A stretch of DNA of 64,000 bases from Bacteroidota bacterium (GCA_020160935.1 JAIUPL010000018.1:62001-126000); one strand, 5' to 3'. Shown: positions 1 through 8,931, numbered from the stretch's first letter. The notes: a model not told the origin generated them from the letters alone. Translations and numbers: made by a program.

Positions 1-1615
1 GTACAATCGGGAAATCGTCGAAAAAACGCATGCTGTACGGGTTGCCAAACATGGTCAGGGCCACTGTGTTCTGTGCATTTAATCGTCGCAACAAATCCAT
101 CTGGCTTGCCGTCACGCCGAAATTATCGGAAGCACGGGCGCGGGTGCTGTGGATGCTCACCAGCACCATATTGTACTGTTTTAGCGAATCCAGCAGGCGC
201 ATTTGTGTGAGCGTATCGACTTCTTTTCCCGCGTTAAAATGCCGGACAGGGGCATAGTAGCCGCAATAGGTTTGATACACCGTTCGGTTCGTGTCGCCGA
301 GTGCCAGCGAGGCAAACCGATATTTTTCAAGGTTCGCAAAACCGACAATACCCGGCTCGTCACGCACCAGCGTAAGCGAAGCGGCAATGAGTTTGCGTTT
401 GAGCACGAGCGCCTGCGGGGTGTTCAGATCGCGGCGGATATTGGCCAATTCCACGCGTTGCGGGGTAGTGATGCCCAGGCGGTATTTGCTGCGCAGCACG
501 CGTTTGCAACTTTCATACAACTGATTTTTGTCGATGGCGCCGCTATCGACAGCCATTTGCAGGGCACTGAGCGCTGCTCCGAGGTTTTCGGGCAGCAGGT
601 CTACGTCGTTGCCCGCACGAAACACTTCCACATCAGCCTGGCCCGGACCAAAATGTTTGGTGACGCCCTTCATTTCCATGGCATCCGTAAAAATCAGCCC
701 CTGAAAACCCATTTTTTTCCGCAAAAGGTCGGTAATGACCGGCCGACTCAAGGAAGTGGGGTGGTTGGCACGCGGGTCGAGGGCAGGCACGCTCAAGTGG
801 GCCACCATAAAAGAACCCACGCCGTTTTGCGCCAGCATCCTGAAAGGATACAGTTCGAGGCTGTCGAGGCGCTCGATGCTTTGCCGGATCACCGGCAAGT
901 CCTGGTGTGAATCCACGTCGGTATCGCCGTGGCCGGGGAAGTGTTTGGCGCAGGCGAGTACGCCGCCATCCTGCAACCCGGCCATGTACTGGTAGGCTTT
1001 GGCCGTCACGTTGTAGCGGTCTTCGCCGAAGGAGCGCTCATTGATAACCGGATTGGCCGGGTTGTTGTTGATGTCGGCGTCGGGCGCAAAATTGACATGT
1101 ACGCCCAGGCGGCGGCATTGGCGGGCCACTTCCACACCCATTTCGTAGAGCAGGCGGTTGTCTTCTACGGCCCCGAGCATAATTTGCTTCGGAAAGGAAA
1201 TGGTGCTGTTGCGCAGGCGCATGCCCAGCCCCCATTCGAGGTCCATGGATACCATGAGCGGCAATTGTGGGCTGGCAGCCTGGTAGCGGTTGGTGAGTGC
1301 TACCTGTTTTTCAGGTGTTCCTGTGCCAGTTGGGTTGAAAAAGCAGATCCCGCCGGGTTTGTATTGGCGGATCAGGTTTTCCGTCATTTGCTCGTAGGTG
1401 GAATCCATGTCGAGGTGGCCGCGCACGACGAACAATTGTCCGAAACGCTCGGCATCCGTCATGGCGCTGAAAACCGAATCTACCCAGAGCGCTTCATTCC
1501 GGCTGGCCGAACTCGAAAGGTTGGCAAATGGTCTGTTGTTGTGAAACCCTTCTACAAAAAGCGCCCCGCACAACAGAAACGGGAGGCTGAATTTCAGATT
1601 CAGAAATGCTTGCAT
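1..1615 (-). CDS. Glycoside hydrolase family 3 protein (beta-N-acetylhexosaminidase/NagZ type), 3' end cut by window edge
   Basis: The minus-strand frame is open from an ATG at 1615 to the window edge, about 538 codons. It starts with a secretion signal-like stretch (MQAFLNLKFSLPFLLCGALF). Around residues 223-237 it carries the NagZ hallmark KHFPGHGDTDVDSHQDLP, which supplies the His/Asp general acid-base loop of this GH3 subgroup. Near residue 308 it has FTDAMEMKGV, with the nucleophile Asp. The family removes terminal beta-linked N-acetylglucosamine, often from cell-wall fragments. After the TIM barrel there is a further domain (ending NPYSMRFFDD at the edge), matching the larger Bacteroidota proteins with a C-terminal alpha/beta domain, sometimes followed by a beta-lactamase-like module. 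Whether that module follows here cannot be seen. Substrate is inferred from the motif only. Confidence 0.85.
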   Translation of the reverse strand, partial: MQAFLNLKFSLPFLLCGALFVEGFHNNRPFANLSSSASRNEALWVDSVFSAMTDAERFGQLFVVRGHLDMDSTYEQMTENLIRQYKPGGICFFNPTGTGTPEKQVALTNRYQAASPQLPLMVSMDLEWGLGMRLRNSTISFPKQIMLGAVEDNRLLYEMGVEVARQCRRLGVHVNFAPDADINNNPANPVINERSFGEDRYNVTAKAYQYMAGLQDGGVLACAKHFPGHGDTDVDSHQDLPVIRQSIERLDSLELYPFRMLAQNGVGSFMVAHLSVPALDPRANHPTSLSRPVITDLLRKKMGFQGLIFTDAMEMKGVTKHFGPGQADVEVFRAGNDVDLLPENLGAALSALQMAVDSGAIDKNQLYESCKRVLRSKYRLGITTPQRVELANIRRDLNTPQALVLKRKLIAASLTLVRDEPGIVGFANLEKYRFASLALGDTNRTVYQTYCGYYAPVRHFNAGKEVDTLTQMRLLDSLKQYNMVLVSIHSTRARASDNFGVTASQMDLLRRLNAQNTVALTMFGNPYSMRFFDDFPIV

Positions 1616-1633
1616 AGGGGCAAAGAACGGGAA

Positions 1634-2563
1634 TTATTGTTCCAAAAACGCCCTGATGGCCCCAAAATACTCATCCGGGCGATCCAGCCAGCCATAGTGA
1701 GCACAATTGGAGATAAGCCGAATGTCGGCATTGCCGAAGGAAGCCCGAATTTGTTCGGCTGTTTCCGTACTGATAATATCGTTTGTGCCCTGAATGACGA
1801 GCACCGGTGTTTTACTTTGAAGAAATTTACCAAAGTAGTCAAAGTGCATGTTCCGCAGGTTCTGAATTACAAGGCTGTTTACTTCAGGGTTCAACTCCAT
1901 GAGCCTGCCTGCGATTCGTTTGGTGTATGATTTGTTTACCACATAGGCATTTGCCAGAAATTCAGCCCTTTTTACACGGGTAATGCGGCTAGTATCGCCA
2001 TTTGCCAACTTATTCTGGTAAAATTTCAGGCTGTCTCTTTGATCCGGCGTCAGGTTGTTTTGTATCCGGCTCTGGAGGTAATTCATGAAATTCAAGTTGA
2101 CACCGCCGGAAGAAGAAAAAATGAGTTTGTCCACGTGTTCCGGGTATTTTGCATAATAATGACAAGCCATCAGGCCGCCGAAAGAATGCCCCAGCACGGT
2201 CCACTGCTCCATGTTCAGGTGCTGGCGCAGGCGCTCTATGTCATCTGCCATCGCATCCATGGTGATGGTTTTTTCATTCAGGGTATCCAGTTTTGAATTG
2301 CCGGTACCACGCTGATCAAAAGTGATGGTTTGATAGCCGAGGTCGGCAATTTTTTGGGCTACTTCAGTAAAACCGTTGCTGTTCATACCCGGCCCGCCGT
2401 TGATGATCAGCACCGGCTGCCCTTTGCCGAATACCCGATAATAGGGTAGCAGGGTATCGTCGTGCTGGCTGTTTTGCGCCAGACAATGCAGGTGTAAGGC
2501 CAGGCTAAAAAAGAAAACGATCTGCCTGATCTGGAGTAAATGTGTTGTTGTACTGCTATACAT
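1634..2563 (-). CDS. Secreted alpha/beta hydrolase, proline iminopeptidase-like
   Basis: The product has 309 residues and begins with a hydrophobic signal-like segment ending ..HLHCLAQ. It has the alpha/beta-hydrolase fold landmarks: the oxyanion-loop motif NGGPG near residue 56, the nucleophile elbow GHSFGG near residue 123, a late Asp in VIQGTNDII and the catalytic His in NCAHYGW. The GGPG plus GHSFGG pairing is typical of the S33 prolyl aminopeptidase/tricorn-interacting factor group, which cleaves N-terminal proline or short peptides. Many relatives with these motifs hydrolyse other esters or amides, so substrate is open. Its ATG overlaps the stop of the upstream channel gene by 8 bases, so the two are probably translationally coupled. 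It lies 18 bases before the GH3 gene on the same strand. Confidence 0.82.
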   Translation of the reverse strand: MYSSTTTHLLQIRQIVFFFSLALHLHCLAQNSQHDDTLLPYYRVFGKGQPVLIINGGPGMNSNGFTEVAQKIADLGYQTITFDQRGTGNSKLDTLNEKTITMDAMADDIERLRQHLNMEQWTVLGHSFGGLMACHYYAKYPEHVDKLIFSSSGGVNLNFMNYLQSRIQNNLTPDQRDSLKFYQNKLANGDTSRITRVKRAEFLANAYVVNKSYTKRIAGRLMELNPEVNSLVIQNLRNMHFDYFGKFLQSKTPVLVIQGTNDIISTETAEQIRASFGNADIRLISNCAHYGWLDRPDEYFGAIRAFLEQ

Positions 2564-3055
2564 TTCCGATCACTTTGATTTTGTCATTGAGCATCAGCGA
2601 ACTGGGTATGATCACCCGATCGCTGTTTTCATCCAGGATAATGGTGGCATTCAGGTTGATTTCCACCACGGTACCCCGGCATCCCTGAAACTCAATGACA
2701 TCGTTGATTTTAAAAGGTCGGTTGATCACGAGAAAAACGCCACTGATGAGGTTGTTAAATAATTGCTGGGAAGCGAAACCCAAAATCAGCGTAGTTGCAA
2801 GGAATGTGCAAAAGTGCTAGTGATGGGCAGGGTCAGTAGTGCCCAGCCGAACCCCAGAAAATAAACCGTGGCTACCACCATGTGTTTCAAAAACACAAAA
2901 CTGGTAGCGTCGATGTGGTGTGCGGTGGATTTTTCTGTGATTTTTCTTTGCAGGTATCGTCCCAGCAAGGCTGCAACCAGCACTGTGAGCGCTACCAGTG
3001 CTAAAAACGATAACAGGATTTCTGAATGATCAAAGAGAGTGCGTAATGATGTCAT
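2556..3055 (-). pseudogene. Small MscS-type mechanosensitive channel, split by a one-base frameshift
   Basis: Two adjacent minus-strand frames together make one protein. The first (ATG at 3055, stop at 2786) has two hydrophobic segments around a basic linker and ends ..TLPITSTFAHSLQLR. The second (to 2556) begins in the middle of a membrane helix with LILGFASQQLFNNLISG and continues into the MscS beta domain (INDVIEFQGCRGTVVEINLNAT..VIIPSSLM). Adding one base near 2790-2800 gives a continuous ..HSLATTLILGFASQQ.., the canonical pore-helix context. The joined protein would have about 166 residues, stopping right after the beta domain, as in the short MscS-like proteins of Bacteroidota. A sequencing deletion and a real inactivating mutation cannot be told apart here. 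Such proteins open under membrane tension to release solutes. Confidence 0.75.
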
Positions 3056-3189
3056 GCGCAAAATCGGGATTTGAATAAGGCCATTCCAACATGGATTGGC
3101 GAATTAATTGATTTTTCAGGTGTTTATATCGGAATTGTTTGGGACATGCAAACTCACATTGCTGTAAATTAGCGGTGTAATGCCAGAAA

Positions 3190-3837
3190 TTACACCTTGC
3201 CGCACACTATCCAATAGTGCTTTAAGTCAACATACTGGATGTTCGAGGCTATACCGGAAAGAGTTGTAACAAGAAATTCGCGGGTAGGGAAATTTTTCAA
3301 TACCACATGCTGCGTTCCATCTTCCAGGGTTCTGGTTTGGTAAGTGTTGCCATGCGCGTCGGTTTGTGTGATGCTCCGTTTGTCGTGGTATCCTCCGACC
3401 ACCGGTTTGCTGTCAATAAATGCGAAAACACTGCCAGGTTGTAGAAAACCACTCATTTTTTGTAGAAAACCATTCAAATCCTGCAACAGAATATGGCTCC
3501 AGATAAAGCCGCCAAACAGTGCGTCAAAGCGGTTTTCAGTTTCTAATTGAAACATATCGACCACTTCAAATGATACCGTTTCCGGCAAATCTCTGGATCG
3601 GGCAATTTCAATGACGTTTTCGTTGATGTCGGTAGCGAGGATCGACGCAGCCACCCGGGAAATCTGTTCGGTCCAGTAACCCGTTCCGCAGGCCACTTCC
3701 AGCACATTTTTTCCGGAAAACAGGCGCTGAAAAAGGGTCGTTGCGTCGGCAAGGTCTTGCTGCTCTTCGGGAATGAGGTAGACCTTGTCGTATTCTTTGG
3801 CCCGGGCGCGGTAGTAGGATTGCAGTTCCTCGTTCAT
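3190..3837 (-). CDS. Class I SAM-dependent methyltransferase
   Basis: I chose the ATG at 3837 (MNEELQSYYRARAKEYDKVY) because the 19 codons upstream do not look like family sequence; the longer frame starts at 3894. The Rossmann core is clear: motif I VLEVACGTGYWTEQ near residues 46-59, motif II acidic loop ILATDINENVIEIA, and a motif III/post-I segment VSFEVVDMFQLETENRFDALFGG. The family transfers methyl groups from S-adenosylmethionine. The YYRARAKEYD opening is common in small-molecule methyltransferases of the Methyltransf_11/25 groups. The acceptor is unknown. It is divergently placed against the beta-lactamase/receptor fusion at 3904, with only 66 bases between starts. Confidence 0.85.
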   Translation of the reverse strand: MNEELQSYYRARAKEYDKVYLIPEEQQDLADATTLFQRLFSGKNVLEVACGTGYWTEQISRVAASILATDINENVIEIARSRDLPETVSFEVVDMFQLETENRFDALFGGFIWSHILLQDLNGFLQKMSGFLQPGSVFAFIDSKPVVGGYHDKRSITQTDAHGNTYQTRTLEDGTQHVVLKNFPTREFLVTTLSGIASNIQYVDLKHYWIVCGKV

Positions 3838-3903
3838 AAGATTCAGGTGTGTTTCTATATTTGCTCGACAACTTGTCTTTCCGTACCGAACCATACCGAC
3901 AGT

Positions 3904-6900
3904 ATGAAAATCATACCCGGCATTTTTGCCGCAATAATACTCTTTTTACCGACTATCACACAGGCGCAAACCCTGCGTGAACAGATCAACACTATTGCAT
4001 CCAACCATGATATGATGGGTGGAGCCCTGGTGGTTTTTTGTGGAAATGACATTTTGGAAAACATCGCTTTCGGCAAGTCGGATTATGCCAGAAATATGGA
4101 TGTGAGCGTGCAAACAAAGTTCCGCATAGCGAGTATTTCCAAAACCATAACGGCCATCGCCATCATGCAACTGGTCGACCAAAAACTGCTGAACCTGGAT
4201 GCCGATATTGGAGATATACTGGGGTACAAGGTGCGCAATCCCAATTATCCCGATGCGCCTATTACTGCAAGAATGCTCCTTTCGCACACCTCTTCTCTCA
4301 CAGATGGCGCTACTTATAGCACATTTTTGAGTGCTACCGTTGGAAATAACCCGATTCCTAACCTAAAAGAATTGCTTGTTCCGGGTGGTACGTATTATGT
4401 GGATTCGCAGTTTAACAATAAAAAACCGGGCCAGTATTTCACTTATGCCAACGTGAACTATGTTATACTTGGAACCCTGCTTGAAAAAGTGACGAATACG
4501 CGCTTCGATATGTATTGTCGGCAACATATTCTTCTGCCGCTGGGGCTGGATGCTTCTTTCAATGTAAACGACTTGAGCGATTTGAATGAACTGGCCGTGT
4601 TGTACCGAAAACAAAACGGTGTTTGGACGCCACAAACAGATAACTTCCAGGGCATTCAGCCTGTTTTTGATAATGTCATCCACTATGTACCAGGTACCAA
4701 TGGCGGCCGATTCGGGCCACAGGGAGGCTTGCGTTGTTCGGCACAAGACCTGGCTGCCATTTTTCTGTGTCTGATGAATGGTAGAAAAGATGGCGACTCC
4801 ATCCTGTCTGAAACTGCGAGAAATGCCATGTTGGCTGAAACATGGGCCTTTAATGGTGATAATGGTGATGATTATAATGGCCTTTTCCGTAGTTGGGGGC
4901 TGGGGATTCACCGAATCACGTCGACACCGAACAATGATGTGGCATTGCCCAAAAGCACGCAAATGTTTGGCCACGCTGGCGATGCATACGGGCTTGTCAG
5001 CAATGCCTACTTTGACACCACCCGTCACGTCGGGTTTGTATTCATTACCAATGGTGTAGGAAGCGGCTACAACAATGGTACTACTTCGGCATTTTATTCA
5101 GTAGAAGAAGCCGTTTGCCGTGCCATTGAAAATTCGGCGCCACTGGAGGATTGCGAGTTGTTTGCGACAACATCGTTGCAGCAGCAACAACTACACGAGG
5201 TATCCGTTCAAGGCTATTTGTCGCAGCAGCCCTTGTTGCAAACGCCTGCATCCGTCGGAATTATCCACGCGGAACAATTGCAGCGCTATTCCGCCGCATC
5301 ATTGCTGCCAGCCTTCAATCTGCTGCCGGGCGTGCGTATGGAAGAGCGCTCGCCGGGGAGTTACCGCCTGTCTATCCGGGGCAGCCTGCTGCGTTCGCCA
5401 TTCGGTGTGCGCAATGTGAAAGTGTATGTAGATGAATTCCCGCTCACCGATGCAGGCGGCAATACCTACCTCAATCTGATAGCCCCCCAGGTCATTGGGC
5501 GGGCAGAGGTACTGAAAGGCCCGGATGGGAGTTTGTTTGGCGCCAACTCGGGCGGTGTAGTGCTGCTGGATCTCAACGGCCAGAAAAAAGACAGCAGCGC
5601 GCTTTCCTTTGGACTGTGTGGCGGTTCGTACGGATTGTTTCAGGAACATGCCTCCTGGAGGCACAGCGCAGGGAAATCACGCTTTTCATTGAACCAGGCT
5701 TATCAGCAATCGGAGGGTTATCGGGAAAATTCGGCCTTGCGACGCACCTTTTTGCAGGCATCCGAACGATGGCTGTATAGCAAAAACAACAGCGTAAAAC
5801 TCCTGGCCATGTACTCCGACCTGCATTACCAGACGCCCGGCGGATTGACGCAGGCGCAATTCGACGCCGACCCTCGACAGGCGCGCAAGGCAGCGGGCCC
5901 CAATCCTGGCGCCGTAGAACAACAGGCGGGTGTGTACAACCAGACCTTTTTTGGAGGTGTTTCCAATGAACTGCACCTGCTTGAACGCCTGGTGTATGTC
6001 GCTTCTGTATTTGGTTCTCACACAGATTTTAAAAACCCGTTTATCACCAACTACGAAACCAGAATCGAACAGAACCTCGGCATTCGCACGTATTTTGGCT
6101 GGTTGGGCAAGGGTAATTCCACCCTTCGCTGGAAATGGAACCTCGGACTAGAGGGCCAGAAAGGCTGGCAGAATATTGCCAATTTTGTAAACAACAAAGG
6201 CGAAAAAGGTGCACAACTCGCTCAGGATGAATTGAATATCGCGCAAGTTTTTTATTTCTCCCGCTGGTCGGCCACCTTGCGCGAACGGCTCATCGCCGAA
6301 TTTGCCCTGAGCCTGAACACGTACCAATACGGCTACCAGGGCGCCACCTCCAATGGCGACCAAACCCTCGCCCAACAGTGGATGCCTCGCGTGGCTTTTT
6401 CTTACCTGCTCCGGCCCGAGATTGCGCTGCGGGCCACACTGAGCCGCGGATACTCGCCTCCCACGCTGGCCGAAATCAGGCCCTCCAACAATGTGATCAA
6501 TACCGACCTTCAGGCGGAATCTGGCTGGAACAAGGAGGCCGGACTGCGCCTCGACGCCTGGAAAAACCGCCTGCAAGGCGATGTGTCCGTATTCCGCTAC
6601 GACCTGACGAATGCCATTGTACGCCGCACGGACGCCGCTGGGGCCGAGTATTTTGTGAATGCCGGCGGCACCCGACAAACCGGCCTGGAAGCGTCCCTGA
6701 ACTTATGGGTAGTAGCCCCGCGCCAAAAGGGTTTCGTTCGGGCAATGCAAGCAAGCGGAAGCCTGACGTATAGCCATTTTCTGTTCAGCAATTACCGCGA
6801 TGCATCTGCCGACTATTCAGGCAATCGACTCACTGGCGTGCCCCAGTCGGTCGTGGCATGGAGCATGCAGGTGCGTTTTCCACAAGCACTGAGTTTGTTT

Positions 6901-7167
6901 TTGGCTTCCAATGCCACCTCCAGGCTGCCCCTTAACGACAGCAATACGGCTTTTGCTGAAAAATATAACCTCTTACTAGCACGGGTAGACTGGTCGCACT
7001 GGCGCATCAAAAAAGCAGCCTTCACAGTATTTGCAGGCGCCGACAACCTGCTCAACCAGCGTTACAGCCTCGGCAACGACATCAATGCTTTTGGGGGAAG
7101 GTATTTTAATGCGGCGGCTGGAAGGAACTGGTGGGGTGGGGTACGCGTGGATTTATCTGCTTATTGA
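3904..7167 (+). CDS. Fusion of a serine beta-lactamase-like enzyme to a TonB-dependent receptor
   Basis: I take the ATG at 3904 because it starts a clean signal peptide (MKIIPGIFAAIILFLPTITQAQ); the frame also extends upstream to 3757 without signal character. Residues 23-405 are a class C beta-lactamase/esterase domain with all active-site motifs: S77-x-x-K80 (SISK), Y181-A-N183 and H357-A-G359, the last in the KTG position. Residues about 430-560 are a TonB-receptor plug (VSVQGYLSQQPLLQTPASV.., RMEERSPGSYRLSIRG.., VEVLKGP-like AEVLKGPDGSLFG). Residues about 570-1087 form a 22-strand-type barrel ending in an aromatic residue (..VDLSAY). The linker is about 406-429. The enzyme would sit on the periplasmic side of the plug. 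Many free-standing Bacteroidota relatives of the enzyme end in a T9SS tail, which the receptor replaces here. A gene fusion by deletion is the alternative to a working chimera. Confidence 0.85.
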   Translation: MKIIPGIFAAIILFLPTITQAQTLREQINTIASNHDMMGGALVVFCGNDILENIAFGKSDYARNMDVSVQTKFRIASISKTITAIAIMQLVDQKLLNLDADIGDILGYKVRNPNYPDAPITARMLLSHTSSLTDGATYSTFLSATVGNNPIPNLKELLVPGGTYYVDSQFNNKKPGQYFTYANVNYVILGTLLEKVTNTRFDMYCRQHILLPLGLDASFNVNDLSDLNELAVLYRKQNGVWTPQTDNFQGIQPVFDNVIHYVPGTNGGRFGPQGGLRCSAQDLAAIFLCLMNGRKDGDSILSETARNAMLAETWAFNGDNGDDYNGLFRSWGLGIHRITSTPNNDVALPKSTQMFGHAGDAYGLVSNAYFDTTRHVGFVFITNGVGSGYNNGTTSAFYSVEEAVCRAIENSAPLEDCELFATTSLQQQQLHEVSVQGYLSQQPLLQTPASVGIIHAEQLQRYSAASLLPAFNLLPGVRMEERSPGSYRLSIRGSLLRSPFGVRNVKVYVDEFPLTDAGGNTYLNLIAPQVIGRAEVLKGPDGSLFGANSGGVVLLDLNGQKKDSSALSFGLCGGSYGLFQEHASWRHSAGKSRFSLNQAYQQSEGYRENSALRRTFLQASERWLYSKNNSVKLLAMYSDLHYQTPGGLTQAQFDADPRQARKAAGPNPGAVEQQAGVYNQTFFGGVSNELHLLERLVYVASVFGSHTDFKNPFITNYETRIEQNLGIRTYFGWLGKGNSTLRWKWNLGLEGQKGWQNIANFVNNKGEKGAQLAQDELNIAQVFYFSRWSATLRERLIAEFALSLNTYQYGYQGATSNGDQTLAQQWMPRVAFSYLLRPEIALRATLSRGYSPPTLAEIRPSNNVINTDLQAESGWNKEAGLRLDAWKNRLQGDVSVFRYDLTNAIVRRTDAAGAEYFVNAGGTRQTGLEASLNLWVVAPRQKGFVRAMQASGSLTYSHFLFSNYRDASADYSGNRLTGVPQSVVAWSMQVRFPQALSLFLASNATSRLPLNDSNTAFAEKYNLLLARVDWSHWRIKKAAFTVFAGADNLLNQRYSLGNDINAFGGRYFNAAAGRNWWGGVRVDLSAY

Positions 7168-7722
7168 CAGTTTTTGAAGTTTGGCTTCATATTCTTTAGA
7201 TAAAACAGATAAAAGCAACGTATCAGAAAAGCCTTCCGCACTGCGCACATGTTCTCTCAGTCTTCCTTCTTCTTTGAACCCGTTTTTTTCCAATATTCTC
7301 AAAGACGGTACATTATCAAGACCAACCATCGCTTCGATTCTGTTCAGGTTCAAGACCTTGAATCCGTATTCGATGATTGCTTCCACGGCTTCACTCATCA
7401 ATGCTTTTCTTTTAAAGTTTTCGTCCTCCATCACATATCCTATTTCTGCGCGATGGTGGTCTTTATTCCAGTTGTGAATGCCACAACGCCCAATGATCTG
7501 GCCGGATTCCTTGTCAGTGAGCAGAAACATTAAAAAACGCCTGTTGTAACTGGCGTAACCGTTTTGGTGTTTCTGTTCTTCTTTCAGGTAATCATTTTCT
7601 GAACGATGCCCGAGAACCACCATGATTTGCTCTTTTGGAAAGTGGTTGAAAATGTAGGCCATGTCCTCTGTGGAAATGCCGGTGAGGATTAATCTGTTTG
7701 TTTCGAGTATCAGGAGTTTCAT
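7153..7722 (-). CDS. GNAT-family N-acetyltransferase, RimJ/RimL type
   Basis: The 189-residue product has the standard RimJ/RimL layout: an N-terminal strand LILETNRLILTGI, central strands GQIIGRCGIHNWNKDHHRAEIGYVM, an acetyl-CoA-binding region (FKRKALMSEAVEAIIEYGF) and the C-terminal LNRIEAMVGLDNVPSLRILEKNGFKEEG. The asparagine-plus-S-x-x-V/I-L-E-K-x-G-F signature is diagnostic of the family. It acetylates an amino group of a protein N-terminus or a small molecule; the substrate cannot be told. Its last 15 bases overlap the end of the receptor fusion gene tail-to-tail. Confidence 0.88.
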   Translation of the reverse strand: MKLLILETNRLILTGISTEDMAYIFNHFPKEQIMVVLGHRSENDYLKEEQKHQNGYASYNRRFLMFLLTDKESGQIIGRCGIHNWNKDHHRAEIGYVMEDENFKRKALMSEAVEAIIEYGFKVLNLNRIEAMVGLDNVPSLRILEKNGFKEEGRLREHVRSAEGFSDTLLLSVLSKEYEAKLQKLSISR

Positions 7723-8271
7723 GGATCGGATTTCTTTACAACATCAACTTCAGGCATTATTAAGTGTACAAAGTTTGTTGAAAACGCCGGTTAAGTTAGG
7801 TCGTTTTCGGGTAAGTCCAAGCATGCTCATTTCAGTCCGCACAAGGCATCAAGGGCAACAGCCACATACTGATGCAGGATGAAAACAATTTGGAGGTAAT
7901 GGATTTGATTTTGTAGTGGGTGAAGGAGCCGTAAATATTGATTTTCAACGTCAGGCGGGAGGGAAAAAGTTATATTCGGATAAAAAATGTGCTGGAAGAT
8001 TGTGAAATTTGAGACAAACCGTTATTATTGCAAACTCAAATAAATGCCGGATGAACCAATATTTTCCCTGTCATTTTTCAGAAAACCAGTTGCGTGTATC
8101 CAGCCAGATAAGTTGGATTCACGCAATTGCTATTTGTACCAATGGTACCCGGGAGTTGCGTGAAGCCACCCAAACCGGCTGGATACACGCAACTCCCGAG
8201 GACAAGGAAAGGGGTGACAAAGCGGGTTTTCACGCAATTGCCCCTATAGGGGGAATTGACGAACAACCAAA
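7723..8271. other. Intergenic stretch without a convincing gene, flanking the accessory island
   Basis: About 550 bases separate the acetyltransferase start from the first cassette. The open frames here (for example 8009-8326 on plus) have no protein-like composition and run through inverted repeats. Base composition changes from balanced to AT-rich around 7900-8080, then comes the TTGCGTG stem-loop cluster at 8089-8257. I see no tRNA or promoter that I can defend. Confidence 0.5.
8089..8257. repeat. Cluster of TTGCGTG/CACGCAA stem-loops
   Basis: Five copies of a 7-base core alternate in orientation: TTGCGTG at 8090-8096, CACGCAA at 8120-8126, TTGCGTG at 8156-8162, CACGCAA at 8186-8192 and CACGCAA at 8231-8237. 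They build two hairpins of similar geometry (8089-8127 and 8151-8197, the latter with a perfect 12-bp outer stem GGGAGTTGCGTG/CACGCAACTCCC). In addition, a perfect 17-bp inverted repeat (8089-8105 with 8177-8193) lets the two hairpins exchange partners. A near-perfect 24-base palindrome around CCCCTATAGGGG follows at 8234-8257. It ends 15 bases before the first cassette boundary. It could be a REP-like or MITE remnant, or a recombination-associated site; function unknown. Confidence 0.7.
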
Positions 8272-8300
8272 GTTATGTGCCATATTAGGACGACACAGCA

Positions 8301-8756
8301 ATGACAGAATTAATTCCGACAATTAATGAAATTGTTAAGTATGGACTCCATCCGAACTTGACAGTTACTGACAAAGAAAGATTGTTGGAGCGACACCTTG
8401 TGAAAATTTACGACCTGTATTTTGACATAGATTATAAATTTGACGAAACAGACTTCCCAGACTTTGACAAATCACAACTTCCAGACATCAGACAAAATGT
8501 TGCGAGTAATTTCAAGGATTTTGGGTTCTACAAAACAATTCTTGAAATCAATGATATTGACAATCTGAAAGACGGTGCAATAGGTGATGCCATAGACGAC
8601 CTTTCGGACATAATTATTGACCTGCTGGAAATTAAGTGGAGAATTGAAATCAACAGTTTGGCGGACGGACTTTGGTTTTTCCAACTCACTTTTTACGGAC
8701 ATACGCAACAACACATTCTTAACTTGTTAAACTTTATGAAACAAAAGAATGGATAA
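8301..8756 (+). CDS. DUF5063 family protein, cassette A cargo
   Basis: The product has 151 residues, is acidic, and has no signal peptide or membrane segment. The C-terminal half follows the DUF5063 pattern: IRQNVASNFKDFGFYKTI, then GDAIDDLSDIIIDLLEIKW, then LADGLWFFQLTFYGHTQQHILNLLNFM. The family is known from many bacteria, but I know of no assigned activity. The ATG lies 28 bases after the cassette's GTT-box, the usual place for a cassette gene, and the stop is 8 bases before its attC. Assignment is from remembered family pattern, not a search. Confidence 0.65.
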   Translation: MTELIPTINEIVKYGLHPNLTVTDKERLLERHLVKIYDLYFDIDYKFDETDFPDFDKSQLPDIRQNVASNFKDFGFYKTILEINDIDNLKDGAIGDAIDDLSDIIIDLLEIKWRIEINSLADGLWFFQLTFYGHTQQHILNLLNFMKQKNG

Positions 8757-8763
8757 AAATAAG

Positions 8764-8853
8764 GCACATAACAACGGCTTGCTGTCCATGCCGCCGAACA
8801 GCCAGCCCGCAAACCCAACGCACGGCGGCACGGCAGCAAGCCAAACGTTGGGC
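8764..8853 (+). repeat. attC-like recombination site of cassette A
   Basis: The 90-base element reads R'' (GCACATAAC, 8764-8772), then an imperfect hairpin, then R' (GTTGGGC, 8847-8853, matching GTTRRRY). Inner stems are GGCTTGCTG with CAGCAAGCC, and TGCCGCCG with CGGCGGCA, around a CCCGCAAACCCAACG loop. R'' and R' do not pair fully with each other, but each pairs with the far end of its own cassette, the mark of a hybrid site formed by integration. Confidence 0.65.
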
Positions 8854-8931
8854 GATATTTGAATAAAGATAGCAAAATATCATATTCAATAACTAATTCA
8901 TCAATAATCTAATATATAATTAGGGGTGGAA

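Noticed and set aside
929-1930. 333-codon plus-strand open frame
   Set aside because: It is antisense to the GH3 gene, whose minus-strand product has clear NagZ motifs; the plus frame has no domain or signal.
8089-8257. CRISPR array
   Set aside because: The repeated core is only 7 bases, alternates in orientation and has no equal spacers; no cas genes are present.
8009-8326. 105-codon frame across the TTGCGTG stem-loops
   Set aside because: Its residues (SWIHAIA, GWIHATP) simply reflect the inverted repeats, and it overlaps the cassette A start.
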